This document shows, piece by piece, positions 17,510-26,106 of a stretch of 64,000 bases of DNA; the stretch's first letter is position 1; every line of letters begins with the position of its first letter. Below the pieces are notes generated by a model that saw only the letters and a list, made by a program, of their open reading frames with translations, searched no databases and had not been told where the DNA came from. Both the position numbers and the translations under genes were made by a program. This DNA comes from JAXMHQ01 sp046346665 (lineage in GTDB: Bacteria > Verrucomicrobiota > Verrucomicrobiia > Limisphaerales > JAXMHQ01), in the NCBI GenBank assembly GCA_046346665.1, contig JAXMHQ010000024.1, positions 1-64,000 on the forward strand. Reading direction: 5' to 3'.

Positions 17510-18519
17510 GCGGGCCGGGATCGAAGCCGCTGCTCGATTGGGTGCTGCTCCGCCATCCCGAGACGCCGCGCGGGCGCGCGAAACAATGGATCGTGTCCGG
17601 CCGCGTCAGCATTCGAGGACAAATCATCCGGCGTCCCCAGGAACTCATTCCCGATCCCGGGCCCGGCCTGGAACTGGGCGGACGCCGGGCCACGACACTG
17701 GATTGCGGGTCGGGCTGGAAGATACACCCGCGTCTCTCGGTGCTCTACCTGGATCATGCGCTGGCGGTGGTGGACAAGGGGCCCGGTTTGCTGTCGGTGC
17801 CCGGCCCGAGGGACGAACCTTCGGCGCTGGGGGTGCTGGCGGACGTCTTGAGCGGGCGGCTGGCGCCGCGGGATCGGGCGGCGGCGCGGCGTTCCGTGCC
17901 CGCGGCCTACCGGGCGCTGCAGCCGCTGCCGGTGCACCGGCTGGATCAATACACCAGCGGCGCCTTGTGCATCGCGATGAACCCGGCGGCGCGCGAATCG
18001 CTCATCGACCAGGTTCGATCCCATCGCATGAACCGGGTTTACATCGCGTATGTCGAAGGCCGTCCAAAATCGCCGCGCGGCACCTGGCGCGACTGGGTGC
18101 AGCTCAGCGAGGACGAGTTGCGGCAGGAGATTGTTCCCCGGACATCGCGGGGATCCGGCCCGCCGCCGACGGAAGCCGTAACGCATTATGAGGTGCTCGC
18201 CGAATACCCGCTCGGCCGGGGAGGTCTGTTCGCGGCCAAACTCCGGATCCGGCTCGAGACCGGACTCAAACACCAGATCCGCGCCCAGGCCGCCCACGCC
18301 GGGCTGCCGCTCATCGGCGATCGCGCCTACAATCCCGGCGCCCGCCGCTCCGCGCCTGCCCTGCCCTGCCTCGCGTTCGAAAGGCAGGCCCTGCATGCCG
18401 AAAGCCTGGCGCTTGAACATCCCGATCGGCCGGGCGCGACGGTTTCGTGGTCCGTTGAATTGCCCCGGGATCTTCGACGGTTGGAGGCGGGGCTGGTGGG
18501 GTGGAAGGGGGGACGGTGA
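17506..18519 (+). CDS. RluA-family pseudouridine synthase
   Basis: A 337-aa protein starting at GTG 17506, which overlaps the preceding stop by four bases. An N-terminal S4-like RNA-binding segment (WIVSGRVSIRGQII, ~30-45) precedes the catalytic domain. The catalytic domain carries PVHRLDQYTSG, the RluA-family HRLDxxTSG motif with the catalytic Asp, and later GLKHQIRAQAAHAGLPLIGD, the other family hallmark. The enzyme isomerises uridine to pseudouridine in rRNA or tRNA. RluA, RluC and RluD cannot be told apart from sequence alone. It runs in the same direction as the adaptor gene upstream. Downstream is a short gap with tandem 'TCAGT' repeats, then a P-II-like gene. Confidence 0.9.
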   Translation: MSGPGSKPLLDWVLLRHPETPRGRAKQWIVSGRVSIRGQIIRRPQELIPDPGPGLELGGRRATTLDCGSGWKIHPRLSVLYLDHALAVVDKGPGLLSVPGPRDEPSALGVLADVLSGRLAPRDRAAARRSVPAAYRALQPLPVHRLDQYTSGALCIAMNPAARESLIDQVRSHRMNRVYIAYVEGRPKSPRGTWRDWVQLSEDELRQEIVPRTSRGSGPPPTEAVTHYEVLAEYPLGRGGLFAAKLRIRLETGLKHQIRAQAAHAGLPLIGDRAYNPGARRSAPALPCLAFERQALHAESLALEHPDRPGATVSWSVELPRDLRRLEAGLVGWKGGR

Positions 18520-18573
18520 TCAGTGATCAGTTGTCAGTTATCAGTTATCGGTGGTCAGGGGTCAGTGATTAGT
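18517..18573. repeat. Low-complexity TCAGT/TTATCAG tandem
   Basis: The sequence after the pseudouridine synthase gene is a degenerate run of (A/G)TCAGT(T/G)(A/G) units: GATCAGTGATCAGTTGTCAG, then TTATCAG twice, then GGTCAGGGGTCAGTGATTAG. It is probably a slippage-derived intergenic repeat. The rest of the gap to 18723 shows no gene. Confidence 0.45.
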
Positions 18574-18723
18574 CCTGGGTGTTTGCGGGCTTCGTTTTCT
18601 GCTGTCGTATTTTGGCTGTCATGAACAAATCGCCTCACGAGGTGGCGTCGGGAGGCTGCACATTTCGGTGAAATCAGCGGATTTTCGGGCTGGCACCGGC
18701 GATGCTTGGGGAGGGTCGATCAC

Positions 18724-19041
18724 ATGAAAAAGATCGAAGCACTCATCAAACCGGCCCGTTTCGAAAGCATCAAACGCGAGTTGCTTGAAATCGGCGTGCG
18801 CCGGCTCACGGCCTCGGAAGTGAAGGATTTCAGCGTGAACGAATCGCACGTGGAGATTTATCGAAGCCGGGAATTCACGGTGGATTTTGTGCCGCTCATC
18901 AAGCTGGAGGTGGTGGTGCGGGACGAGCATCTGGACCTGGCGCTGGGCGCCATCAGTGGAAAGGAGGTTCGCGACGACATCCTGATTTCAAATATCGAGC
19001 ACGCTTCCTGGTACCGTCCGCTCGCCACCCTGGCGGCTTAG
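18724..19041 (+). CDS. P-II-like signalling protein, truncated B-loop
   Basis: A 105-aa protein starting MKKIEALIKPARFESIKREL, very close to the GlnB/GlnK N-terminus. The T-loop region (KDFSVNESHVEIYRSREF) keeps a Tyr in the position of GlnB Tyr51, the uridylylation site, and VDFVPLIKLEVVV matches the family's VDFLPKVKIEIVV strand. The usual B-loop TGKIGDGKIF is replaced by GKEVRDDILIS, and the C-terminal RIRTGE is absent. ATP/2-oxoglutarate handling is therefore probably altered. Canonical P-II proteins report nitrogen and carbon status to glutamine synthetase, AmtB and others, but no such partner is nearby. The first ATG (18706) would add MGRVDH; the ATG at 18724 fits the family. Confidence 0.8.
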   Translation: MKKIEALIKPARFESIKRELLEIGVRRLTASEVKDFSVNESHVEIYRSREFTVDFVPLIKLEVVVRDEHLDLALGAISGKEVRDDILISNIEHASWYRPLATLAA

Positions 19042-19055
19042 CGCGGCCTGGAACT

Positions 19056-19124
19056 GCAGCCGCAATAGTGAGATTGCGGATCCTTGTGTGGGCCAAACAT
19101 CCGCGATCTGACGATCGCGGCTAC
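19056..19124. repeat. REP-like inverted pair
   Basis: A unit at 19056-19081 (GCAGCCGCAATAGTGAGATT..) faces one at 19100-19124 (CCGCGATCTGACGATCGCGG, CTAC). The pair lies just after the P-II-like stop codon and before the GH9 gene, where the hairpins could stabilise or end the upstream transcript. Confidence 0.6.
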
Positions 19125-19195
19125 GGGCTGTCCTCAAAACTGGTGACAAGCGCAGGCTTGTGGTTGGGAGCCGTCCGCGGCATGATAAAGATGCG

Positions 19196-22100
19196 ATGCA
19201 ACGTGCCTTTTGTTCCCGGGCTGTCAAGCGCATCTCGCTTCTCAGCGTTTCCTTGTCTTTTCTCGCAGGCTCCGCCCTCCGGCTTTCCGCGCAAAACATG
19301 GCGGTTTACACCGACTCGCTTCAGAACGGCTGGTCGGACTGGGGCTGGGCGACGCACAATTACGCCAACACCACACCGGTGCATTCGGGCGCAAACTCCG
19401 TCTCCGTCACGGCCGGCGGTTACGAGGCGCTTTACATCGCGCGCGCCGCTTTTAATTCCGGCAATTATTCCAACCTGGATTTCTGGATCAACGGCGGGAC
19501 CGGCGGCGGGCAGCAACTCCAGGTGACCGGCCATGCCGGCGGCGCCTCGCAATCGACCGCCAGCATCCCCGCCCTCGCCGCCAACACCTGGCAGCACATC
19601 TCCATTCCGCTCGCCTCCCTCGGCGTGGCCAGTCGCAGCGATTTCGACGGCTTTTGGATTCAGAACAGCACGGGCTCGGCGATTGCCACGTTTTATGTGG
19701 ATGACATTGTGCTGACGACGAATTCGGGCGCGCCGTCCGGGGCGCCGGTCATTGCCCTGACCACGCCCGCCAACGGCGCTTCATTCGCCGCGCCGGCATC
19801 GATCACTCTTGCCGCCACGGTGACGACGAACGGGCACACGATCAACAAAGTCCAGTTTTACGGGGGCTCGGTGTTGCTGGCGGAAGATGCCGCGCCGCCG
19901 TACACCTACGCCTGGACCAACGTGGCGATAGGCGGCTACGGCGTGCAGGCGCGCCTCGTGTATGACGGCGCGAGCACGCTCGATTCAACCATTGCCAACA
20001 TCACCGTGACCGGCACACCCGCGGCCGCGCCGGGCGCCTACACGCTGCGCATCGCCGTGGATCAGTTCGGTTATTTGCCCGAGCTGACGAAGGTTGCCGT
20101 CATTTCGGATCCCCAAACCGGCTACAATGCCGGCGTCAATTACACGCCCGGCGCCACGCTGCAGGTCCGAACCTGGGACAGCAATACGGTCGTGTATTCG
20201 GGCTCGCCCACCGCCTGGAACGGCGGCGCCACCCACACCCAGTCCGGCGACCGCGCCTGGTGGTTTGACTTCACCAGCGTCACCAACTGGGGGGATTATT
20301 ACATCTTCGACCCCGCCAACGGCACGCGGTCGGCGCGATTCCGCATCGCCCAGAACGTTTACGAGACGGTGGCGAAACAGGCGGGCCGCATGTTTTATTA
20401 CCAGCGGCGCGGCGCGGCGAAGACGGTTCCCTACACCGACGCGCGCTGGGCCGACGGCACGAACTTCATGGGGCCACTGCAGGACAGCCATTGCCGGCTG
20501 GTCAGCAACCCGGTGGCCGGCACGGAGAAGGATTTGCGCGGCGGCTGGTTCGACGCGGGCGATTACAACAAGTATGTCACCTGGACCGACAGTTTGTTCT
20601 CGGACCTGTTTTTTGCCTATCAACAAAACCCGCTGATCTGGCCCGACGACTGGAACATCCCGGAATCCGGCAACGGCATCCCGGATTTGCTGGACGAGAT
20701 CAAGTGGGAGCTGGACTGGGTGTTGCGGATGCAGAATGCGAACGGCTCGGTGCTGTCGAAGATGGGGGCCAACGGCGGGTCGTCGCCCCCGAGCGCCACG
20801 GCCGACCAGGTGTTTTACGGGGCGGAAAGCACCTCCGCCACGCTGAGCGCGGCCGGCAGCTTTGCGCACGCCGTGCGCGTTTATCGGTCGGTCGGCATGA
20901 CCAATTACGCCAACACGCTCAGCAACGCCGCCGTCACGGCCTACAACTGGGCCGTGGCGAATCCGGCGGTGCTGTTCAACAACGCCGGGTTCTCCAGCGC
21001 CGATCCCGAGGTCAACGACGCCGGCCGGCTGAACTTGCGCATCCGCGCGGCGATTTTCCTCTACGACATCACCGGCCAGGCGGCCTACAAGACGTTCGTG
21101 GAATCCAATTACGGTTCCGTCCAGGCCATCTCCTCGGGTTGGTGGGGCCCCTATCAGAGTTCCATCCAGGACGCCCTGCTCTATTACACCACGTTGCCGG
21201 GTGTTTCGACATCGGTCGCCAATGGCATCCGGAATTCCAAGCAGAACTCGATCAATGGCGGCGATTTCTACGGCGCATGGACCGCCCAGACCGACGCCTA
21301 CCGGGCTTACGAGCCCGATGCGCAATACGATTGGGGCAACAATTCCATCAAGAGCCACGCGGGAATTCTCCTGGCCGACCAGCTCACTTACGGGTTGAAT
21401 CCCGCCGCCGCCGCCGGTTACAAGGCCGCCTCGGCCGGCTACATTCACTACATTCACGGCGTGAACCCGTTCACGATGGTTTACCTGTCGAACATGTATG
21501 ATTACGGCGCGGAGAACTGCGTGAACGAGTTTTATCACACCTGGTTCGGCAACGGCACGATCTGGGACAACGCGCTCACCTCGCCGAACGGTCCGCCGCC
21601 CGGTTATCTCCCCGGCGGCGCGAACAAGAACTTCGCGCCCGACGCGTCCTACAGCGGCCCGCGGCTCGCGCCGCCCATGGACCAGCCGCCGCAGAAATCC
21701 TACAAGGATTGGAACACGTCGTGGCCGGAAGATTCGTGGGAAGTGACCGAGCCGGACATTCTGTACCAGGCGGCCTACCTGTTCCTGCTTTCGAAACTGG
21801 TGCATCCGCTGAGTTACTCCGATTGGACCACGGGTTACGGGCTGACCGGGGCGGCGGCGAATCCGACGGCCGATCCGGACGGCGATGGGGTTCAGAATCT
21901 GATGGAATACGCGTTCAACCTGTCGCCGCAGACGAATGATGCGCCGGCGCTGCCGCAATTCAGTTTGCAGCCGTGGGCGTCGGGTCCTCAGACGAATACG
22001 TTCCTGACGGTGCAATTCCCGCGTCAACTGGGCCAGAGCAACCTGACCTACGTGGTGGAGGCGTCGGAAGACCTCGTGACCTGGAGTTCGCTGTTCAGCG

Positions 22101-22246
22101 CGACCGGGACGAACACGCCCGCCGGACCGGGGTTTGTTTCCGAAAGCGGCACTGCCTACCTGCGGCAGGAAACCGTGCACGACACCGCGGCGGTGGAAAC
22201 GTCCATCGCCCCGCGCTTCGTCCGGTTCCGGCTGGTGTTGAATTAA
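19196..22246 (+). CDS. Modular secreted GH9 cellulase/endoglucanase
   Basis: A 1016-aa protein. The ATG at 19196 gives a signal peptide (AVKRISLLSVSLSFLAGSAL) ending near LSAQ; a GTG 36 bases upstream is unlikely. Domain order: an N-terminal beta-sandwich carbohydrate-binding-like module (~35-170), a bacterial Ig-like domain (PVIALTTPANGASFAAPASI, ~180-270), a CelD-type N-domain (IAVDQFGYLPELTKVAVIS, ~275-370) and the GH9 catalytic (alpha/alpha)6 barrel. The barrel shows GGWFDAGDYNKYVTW, with the Asp residues that activate water, and ESGNGIPDLLDEIKWELDW. Further on are GVNPFTMVYLSN and PEDSWEVTEPDILYQAA, carrying the catalytic Glu. A Ca-binding type 3-like repeat (DPDGDGVQNLMEYAFN) and a C-terminal beta module ending FRLVLN follow. 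It hydrolyses beta-1,4-glucans, probably outside the cell. Confidence 0.93.
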   Translation: MQRAFCSRAVKRISLLSVSLSFLAGSALRLSAQNMAVYTDSLQNGWSDWGWATHNYANTTPVHSGANSVSVTAGGYEALYIARAAFNSGNYSNLDFWINGGTGGGQQLQVTGHAGGASQSTASIPALAANTWQHISIPLASLGVASRSDFDGFWIQNSTGSAIATFYVDDIVLTTNSGAPSGAPVIALTTPANGASFAAPASITLAATVTTNGHTINKVQFYGGSVLLAEDAAPPYTYAWTNVAIGGYGVQARLVYDGASTLDSTIANITVTGTPAAAPGAYTLRIAVDQFGYLPELTKVAVISDPQTGYNAGVNYTPGATLQVRTWDSNTVVYSGSPTAWNGGATHTQSGDRAWWFDFTSVTNWGDYYIFDPANGTRSARFRIAQNVYETVAKQAGRMFYYQRRGAAKTVPYTDARWADGTNFMGPLQDSHCRLVSNPVAGTEKDLRGGWFDAGDYNKYVTWTDSLFSDLFFAYQQNPLIWPDDWNIPESGNGIPDLLDEIKWELDWVLRMQNANGSVLSKMGANGGSSPPSATADQVFYGAESTSATLSAAGSFAHAVRVYRSVGMTNYANTLSNAAVTAYNWAVANPAVLFNNAGFSSADPEVNDAGRLNLRIRAAIFLYDITGQAAYKTFVESNYGSVQAISSGWWGPYQSSIQDALLYYTTLPGVSTSVANGIRNSKQNSINGGDFYGAWTAQTDAYRAYEPDAQYDWGNNSIKSHAGILLADQLTYGLNPAAAAGYKAASAGYIHYIHGVNPFTMVYLSNMYDYGAENCVNEFYHTWFGNGTIWDNALTSPNGPPPGYLPGGANKNFAPDASYSGPRLAPPMDQPPQKSYKDWNTSWPEDSWEVTEPDILYQAAYLFLLSKLVHPLSYSDWTTGYGLTGAAANPTADPDGDGVQNLMEYAFNLSPQTNDAPALPQFSLQPWASGPQTNTFLTVQFPRQLGQSNLTYVVEASEDLVTWSSLFSATGTNTPAGPGFVSESGTAYLRQETVHDTAAVETSIAPRFVRFRLVLN

Positions 22247-22258
22247 GACCGCCGCGGA

Positions 22259-23065
22259 TCAGTTCGCGCAGGCGTGCTGGGAATACCAGATCCAATCCGG
22301 ATTGTTCTTGCCGTCGTTGAAGATCGGGCTGTAACCGGACGCCTTGAGCAGGACATCCGTCTTCCACTTGTGCGCCTCGCCGTGGCCGTCGCAAAATGAA
22401 AATCCGCAGCAGCCGCCGAGGTAGGCCGCGGGCGGGTCCGGGAACGTGGTGTGAGTCGGCTGTGTGGCGACCTGGAGGTAGCCGTCGTTGATTGTGGCGG
22501 GGTTTTCCTCGCAAAAGACGAACAGATCCGAAGGCGACGGCCGGGTGATGCTGGATTGTTTCACGTATTGTTTCCCGGGGGCGTTGAAATTGATTTTGCC
22601 GATGAGATATTTGCAGCCTACCTGGCCGTTCATGCTGTAGCTGCGAATCCGCTGGCCGTTCTTGGAGAGCGTCACGTCCGCGGGCGACCGGTAGACGGCG
22701 AGCTGGTTGGCCAGGTAAGGCGCCAGGAGGCCTTTCGTGTAGAGATCCCGGTTCGTGTTGCCGCCTTCGTAGTTCAATCCCTCGATGTAAGTCGCCGTGC
22801 TGACATCGATCCACGCCTTGCTGCCGGGGGACGGCGGATTGTACGGCGCATTGGGCAGCAGGACATCGTCGTTGTCCTCGGCGTACATCCGCGCGCCGAG
22901 CTGGAGCTGTTTGAGATTGTTGATCGATTGGGTTTTCCAGGCCTGCATCTTGGATTTCGCCAGGGCCGGCAGCAGCATGGCGGCTAGAATCCCGATGATG
23001 GCGATGACGACAAGCAGCTCAATCAATGTGAAACCGCGCCGCGCGCAATGGATTGACGGCCTCAT
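22259..23065 (-). CDS. Type IV pseudopilin-like protein (prepilin cleavage/N-methylation motif)
   Basis: A 268-aa protein with a classic class III signal, RRGFTLIELLVVIAIIGIL. Cleavage would come after the Gly, with Glu at +5 and a long hydrophobic helix. The rest forms a globular domain that ends with FSFCDGHGEAHKWKTD, the (F/L)CDGH-type signature common in abundant Verrucomicrobial and Planctomycetal pilin-like proteins. Such proteins are exported and processed by a prepilin peptidase and form type II secretion or pilus-like fibres, or act as surface proteins. Its ATG overlaps the stop of the SDR gene (ATGA, 23062-23065), so translation is probably coupled to it, the last gene of a three-gene run. 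Confidence 0.9.
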   Translation of the reverse strand: MRPSIHCARRGFTLIELLVVIAIIGILAAMLLPALAKSKMQAWKTQSINNLKQLQLGARMYAEDNDDVLLPNAPYNPPSPGSKAWIDVSTATYIEGLNYEGGNTNRDLYTKGLLAPYLANQLAVYRSPADVTLSKNGQRIRSYSMNGQVGCKYLIGKINFNAPGKQYVKQSSITRPSPSDLFVFCEENPATINDGYLQVATQPTHTTFPDPPAAYLGGCCGFSFCDGHGEAHKWKTDVLLKASGYSPIFNDGKNNPDWIWYSQHACAN

Positions 23066-23787
23066 GCTTTGCCCAGGGCTGACTGCAGGTCCATCCCGGC
23101 GTAATCCTGCGCGCGGAAAAACCGGCCGCTGATGCCGTCGTTCAGCAGCGCGGGCACGAGCGCGCCGGGGAGAACGGAGGCGGGATCGTTGGGGGCCTTC
23201 GGCCCGCCCAGGTCCGTCCGCAGCCAGCCGGGATCGAGCAGGTTCATCTGCACGCCCGTGCCGGCGAGGCGCGGGACGAAATCGCGAACGAACTTGTCGA
23301 CCGCCGCCTTCGAGACCGCGTACGGCGTGAGGTTCGGCTCGTTCATGATCCCGGACGTCACGTTAATCACCCGGCCCCATTTGCGCTCCAGCATGGGCGG
23401 GACCAGCCGGTAGCAAATCCGGGCCAGGCTGATGACGTTCACCTCGAAACTCTTCCGGAAATCCTGCGCGGGAATGTCCCACGGATTTTCCCGCCACGGC
23501 GTCATGATGGCGGCGTTGTTGTAGACGATGTCGATGTGCCCGGCCTTTTTCAGCGCGGCGTCGAGCATGGCGTCCACTTGCGCCTGGTCGGACAATTCGC
23601 CGGCGACGGCGGCGACTTGCACGCCGAGTTTCTCCAGATTGGCGGCCAGGTCGCGCGTGTGGGCGAGGTCGCGGCTGTGCAGGATGACGTTGGATCCGAG
23701 CCCGGCGAGGCCTTCGCTGACGTGCCGGCCAACGCCGCGACTGGCGCCGGTGACGAGGGACCATTTGTTTTGAAGCGGTTTTGCCAT
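23062..23787 (-). CDS. Short-chain dehydrogenase/reductase (SDR)
   Basis: A 241-aa classical SDR. Start chosen at 23787 (MAKPLQNKWSLVTGASRGVG); an upstream ATG at 23811 would overlap the preceding gene by 11 bases. It has the cofactor motif TGASRGVG, the NNAA stabilising motif (DIVYNNAAIM), the catalytic Ser in INVTSGIMN and YAVSK (YxxxK). HSRD after the second strand suggests NADP preference. Substrate is unknown. It sits 13 bases after a lipoprotein gene and overlaps the pseudopilin gene, so all three probably form an operon, although their functions do not obviously belong together. Confidence 0.9.
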   Translation of the reverse strand: MAKPLQNKWSLVTGASRGVGRHVSEGLAGLGSNVILHSRDLAHTRDLAANLEKLGVQVAAVAGELSDQAQVDAMLDAALKKAGHIDIVYNNAAIMTPWRENPWDIPAQDFRKSFEVNVISLARICYRLVPPMLERKWGRVINVTSGIMNEPNLTPYAVSKAAVDKFVRDFVPRLAGTGVQMNLLDPGWLRTDLGGPKAPNDPASVLPGALVPALLNDGISGRFFRAQDYAGMDLQSALGKA

Positions 23788-23800
23788 GAGAGGATGTGGT

Positions 23801-24928
23801 CTATTGCCCAACGGGGAGTGTCAGCAGCGGGGATTTCCCGGAGCCTGTGCTGGCCTGGAGCTGGAACAGGATGTTCAACAGGTTGAAGGTGACTTTGGAA
23901 TTCTGGTCGTCATCGGCGATGTAAAACCACCAGTCCCGGTAGCGCACGGCCACGGCGGCCCGCGGGGGTTTGTCCCGCCGGGAATGGATGGTCATCACCT
24001 CCCCGCTCAAGGTGTGCCAGTCGAAGGCGGTCCCGTCCGAGTTGCGCGTGACGGTCAGAAGCCCCTCCTGCACGTGGGGCGGCGGGGGTTCGACGGAGGT
24101 GGACAGGAAGAAAAGGATGCCCATGAGCGAACGGCAGCGGATCCCAAGTTCATCCGGCTGCCGATGGAAAGGGAACGCGGTGATGAGAAAATCGCTCCGG
24201 CCGGATTCGAGTTCCAGGTCGCGGCGGACGGACAGTGCATCCGCGGCGAGGGGTGAATTGGGGTCGGCGGGCAGGCGAATCCAGAAATGCGGTTCGCGGC
24301 CCGGGACGTTGGTTTCATGCATCTGGCGTTCCCAGTTGAGCCCGACGAGGCCTGCGTCCTGCAGCGCCTGGAAGCGCCGGGTGAAGTCGAGAAACCGCTC
24401 GTAATCCGGCGCGCGGGCCGGCGTCGGCCCGCTCGCGGTGGGAACATTGAACAGGTCGTTCATGCGCAGCACGGTCACCAGCATGAGTCGCTTGGTGCTC
24501 CAACCGCTCTGGGAAAAGAGCATGACCGAATCGAGCGGCACGGGCGAAAGAAGCCGCTCGGCAAACTGGTCGCCGGTCAGCGGCGTGTAGGTGATGGTGG
24601 GATGCTCCGAATAACTGAGCGCCGCGCCCAGGTTGCCCTGGCCGGTCGTGGGGCCGGTGTTCAACTGCCCGCCCGCATTTACCGCAGCATCGTAGCCGTA
24701 GGACGTCACGACGGAACCCAACTCAAGAAAAAGCGGTGTGTCGTTGTAGCGAATGCGCACCAGGTTCAGCAACATCTGTTCGTCGCCCGACCGGACGATC
24801 TGCTGGTTGTAATCCGGGCGGTCCTCGCGAATTGCCTTCGGCCCAAGCCCCGTCACGCAACCGGTTGCCAACAGGGCCGCCATCAACACCGGCAAAACCG
24901 GCCGCCACAATCGAAATGAAAATTTCAT
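23801..24928 (-). CDS. Conserved hypothetical lipoprotein
   Basis: A 375-aa protein. The start at 24928 (MKFSFRLWRPVLPVLMAALL) places a lipobox LLATGC about 22 residues in, whereas the longer reading begins inside an intergenic inverted repeat. After the Cys come RPDYNQQIVRSGDEQMLLNL and IRYNDTPLFLELGSVVTSY, then a Pro/Arg-rich middle with ERFLDFTRRFQALQDAGLVG. The C-terminal half is beta-rich, with GEVMTIHSRRD and VAVRYRDWWFYIADDDQ. This pattern recurs in uncharacterised outer-membrane-associated lipoproteins of Gram-negative bacteria. No catalytic motif is seen. It is the first gene of an apparent operon with the SDR and pseudopilin genes. Confidence 0.75.
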   Translation of the reverse strand: MKFSFRLWRPVLPVLMAALLATGCVTGLGPKAIREDRPDYNQQIVRSGDEQMLLNLVRIRYNDTPLFLELGSVVTSYGYDAAVNAGGQLNTGPTTGQGNLGAALSYSEHPTITYTPLTGDQFAERLLSPVPLDSVMLFSQSGWSTKRLMLVTVLRMNDLFNVPTASGPTPARAPDYERFLDFTRRFQALQDAGLVGLNWERQMHETNVPGREPHFWIRLPADPNSPLAADALSVRRDLELESGRSDFLITAFPFHRQPDELGIRCRSLMGILFFLSTSVEPPPPHVQEGLLTVTRNSDGTAFDWHTLSGEVMTIHSRRDKPPRAAVAVRYRDWWFYIADDDQNSKVTFNLLNILFQLQASTGSGKSPLLTLPVGQ

Positions 24929-25000
24929 CTGCCCGACTTCTGGATTGCGAGACTCAAAGTGTCCGGTTCCGCCTGCGAAATCAAGCTCTCCGGCACTGCG

Positions 25001-25080
25001 CGGGAGGGACGAGCTACGGCGAGTCCCCAACTCAAGCAACAAAGATCAGGATGGGGACTCGCATAGCTCGTCCCTCCCGG
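25001..25080. repeat. 80-bp palindromic element, GGGAGGGACG arms
   Basis: The arm at 25001-25029 (CGGGAGGGACGAGCTACGGC..) is nearly the reverse complement of 25052-25080 (..CATAGCTCGTCCCTCCCGG), differing by a couple of bases and one indel, around a loop of about 22 bases. It sits between the divergent lipoprotein and VOC genes. The arms share GGGAGGGAC with the elements at 1321-1450 and 36420-36500. Confidence 0.65.
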
Positions 25081-25205
25081 TTGTTGGACCCTCAGTTCAA
25101 ATCGCACCCGAAGCGCTTCCGCGAGTTGACCTGGAACGGCAGGCGGCACAGACTGTCGTGCCGGACGCGCCCGTCCTGATGAAGTCAACTGAACTGCTTT
25201 GCCCC

Positions 25206-26105
25206 ATGAAAACATTCATTTCCAACCTGCGAACGGTTTTGCTGGCCGGATTGCTCTGCGGGTCCGCATCGCCCCCCGCCACTGCCGGTCCTATAGACAA
25301 CCTGCCTCCGCTGACCACGGTCTCGGGCAGCCCGCGCTTGCCCGGAAAGTTCGTCTGGGCCGACCTCGTTACGGACGACCTGGCGGGCGCGCAAAAATTC
25401 TACAGCGGCCTGTTCGGATGGACCTTTCGCGATTACGACGGGTATCTCGTGGCGGCGAACGACGAGCGGCCGCTGTGCGGGATGTTCCAGCGCCCGAAGC
25501 CGTCGGATCCCGCCAAAAAGCCGCGATGGATCGGATACATCTCGGTCCCCAGCGTCGGCCGCGTGGCGCAGACTGTCACCAATGCCGGCGGCAGAATCCT
25601 GGCCTCCGCCCAAAAACTGCCGAATCGGGGCGAACAAGCCACGTTCGCCGATCCGGAGGGCGCGCTGTTCGGGGTCGTCCGGTCGAGCGCCGGGGATCCG
25701 CAGGATTTTCTGGCCGACCCGGGCGATTGGATCTGGATTCAATTGATGAGCCGCGATGCGCGCAAGGCGGCGGAATTTTATCGTTCCGTCGCGGGATACG
25801 ACATCCTGGAGAACACGAACAGTGCGCGGGCGAGCGATTATATCCTGGCCGCGGAGGGTTACGCACGGGCGACGGTGCGCGGGTTACCGGCGGATGCGGC
25901 CGACATTCGGCCGACATGGCTGCTGTTTGTGCGCGTGAAAAGCGTGCCGGATTCGATCGCCCGGGCGAAGGAGCTTGGGGGCAAGACGCTGCTGGAACCC
26001 AGGCCGGAGCTTTTCGGCGGGAAACTCGCCGTCGTCGGGGATCCTTCGGGCGCGGCCGTGGGCATCATGGAATGGTCGGGACAACCTTCGAAGGGAGCGC
26101 CGTGA
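25206..26105 (+). CDS. Exported VOC-family (glyoxalase-fold) protein, two domains
   Basis: A 299-aa protein. The ATG at 25206 is chosen since it begins a signal peptide (MKTFISNLRTVLLAGLLCGS, ending near ATAG). Two VOC (betaalphabetabetabeta) repeats follow: FVWADLVTDDLAGAQKFYSG, FGWTFRDYDGYLVA and ADPEGALFGVVRS in the first; WIWIQLMSRDARKAAEFYRS, VAGYDILENTN and GDPSGAAVGIMEW in the second. Members bind a divalent metal and act as glyoxalases, dioxygenases or drug-binding proteins. Typical His ligands at the start of strand 1 are not evident, so catalysis is doubtful. Export of a VOC protein is unusual. The next gene starts one base after its stop, so co-transcription is likely. Confidence 0.85.
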   Translation: MKTFISNLRTVLLAGLLCGSASPPATAGPIDNLPPLTTVSGSPRLPGKFVWADLVTDDLAGAQKFYSGLFGWTFRDYDGYLVAANDERPLCGMFQRPKPSDPAKKPRWIGYISVPSVGRVAQTVTNAGGRILASAQKLPNRGEQATFADPEGALFGVVRSSAGDPQDFLADPGDWIWIQLMSRDARKAAEFYRSVAGYDILENTNSARASDYILAAEGYARATVRGLPADAADIRPTWLLFVRVKSVPDSIARAKELGGKTLLEPRPELFGGKLAVVGDPSGAAVGIMEWSGQPSKGAP

Positions 26106-26106
26106 T

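Noticed and set aside
19985..22180. 731-codon frame antisense to the GH9 gene
   Set aside because: Composition is Arg/Val/Gly-rich with no motif. The opposite strand encodes a complete modular GH9 enzyme.
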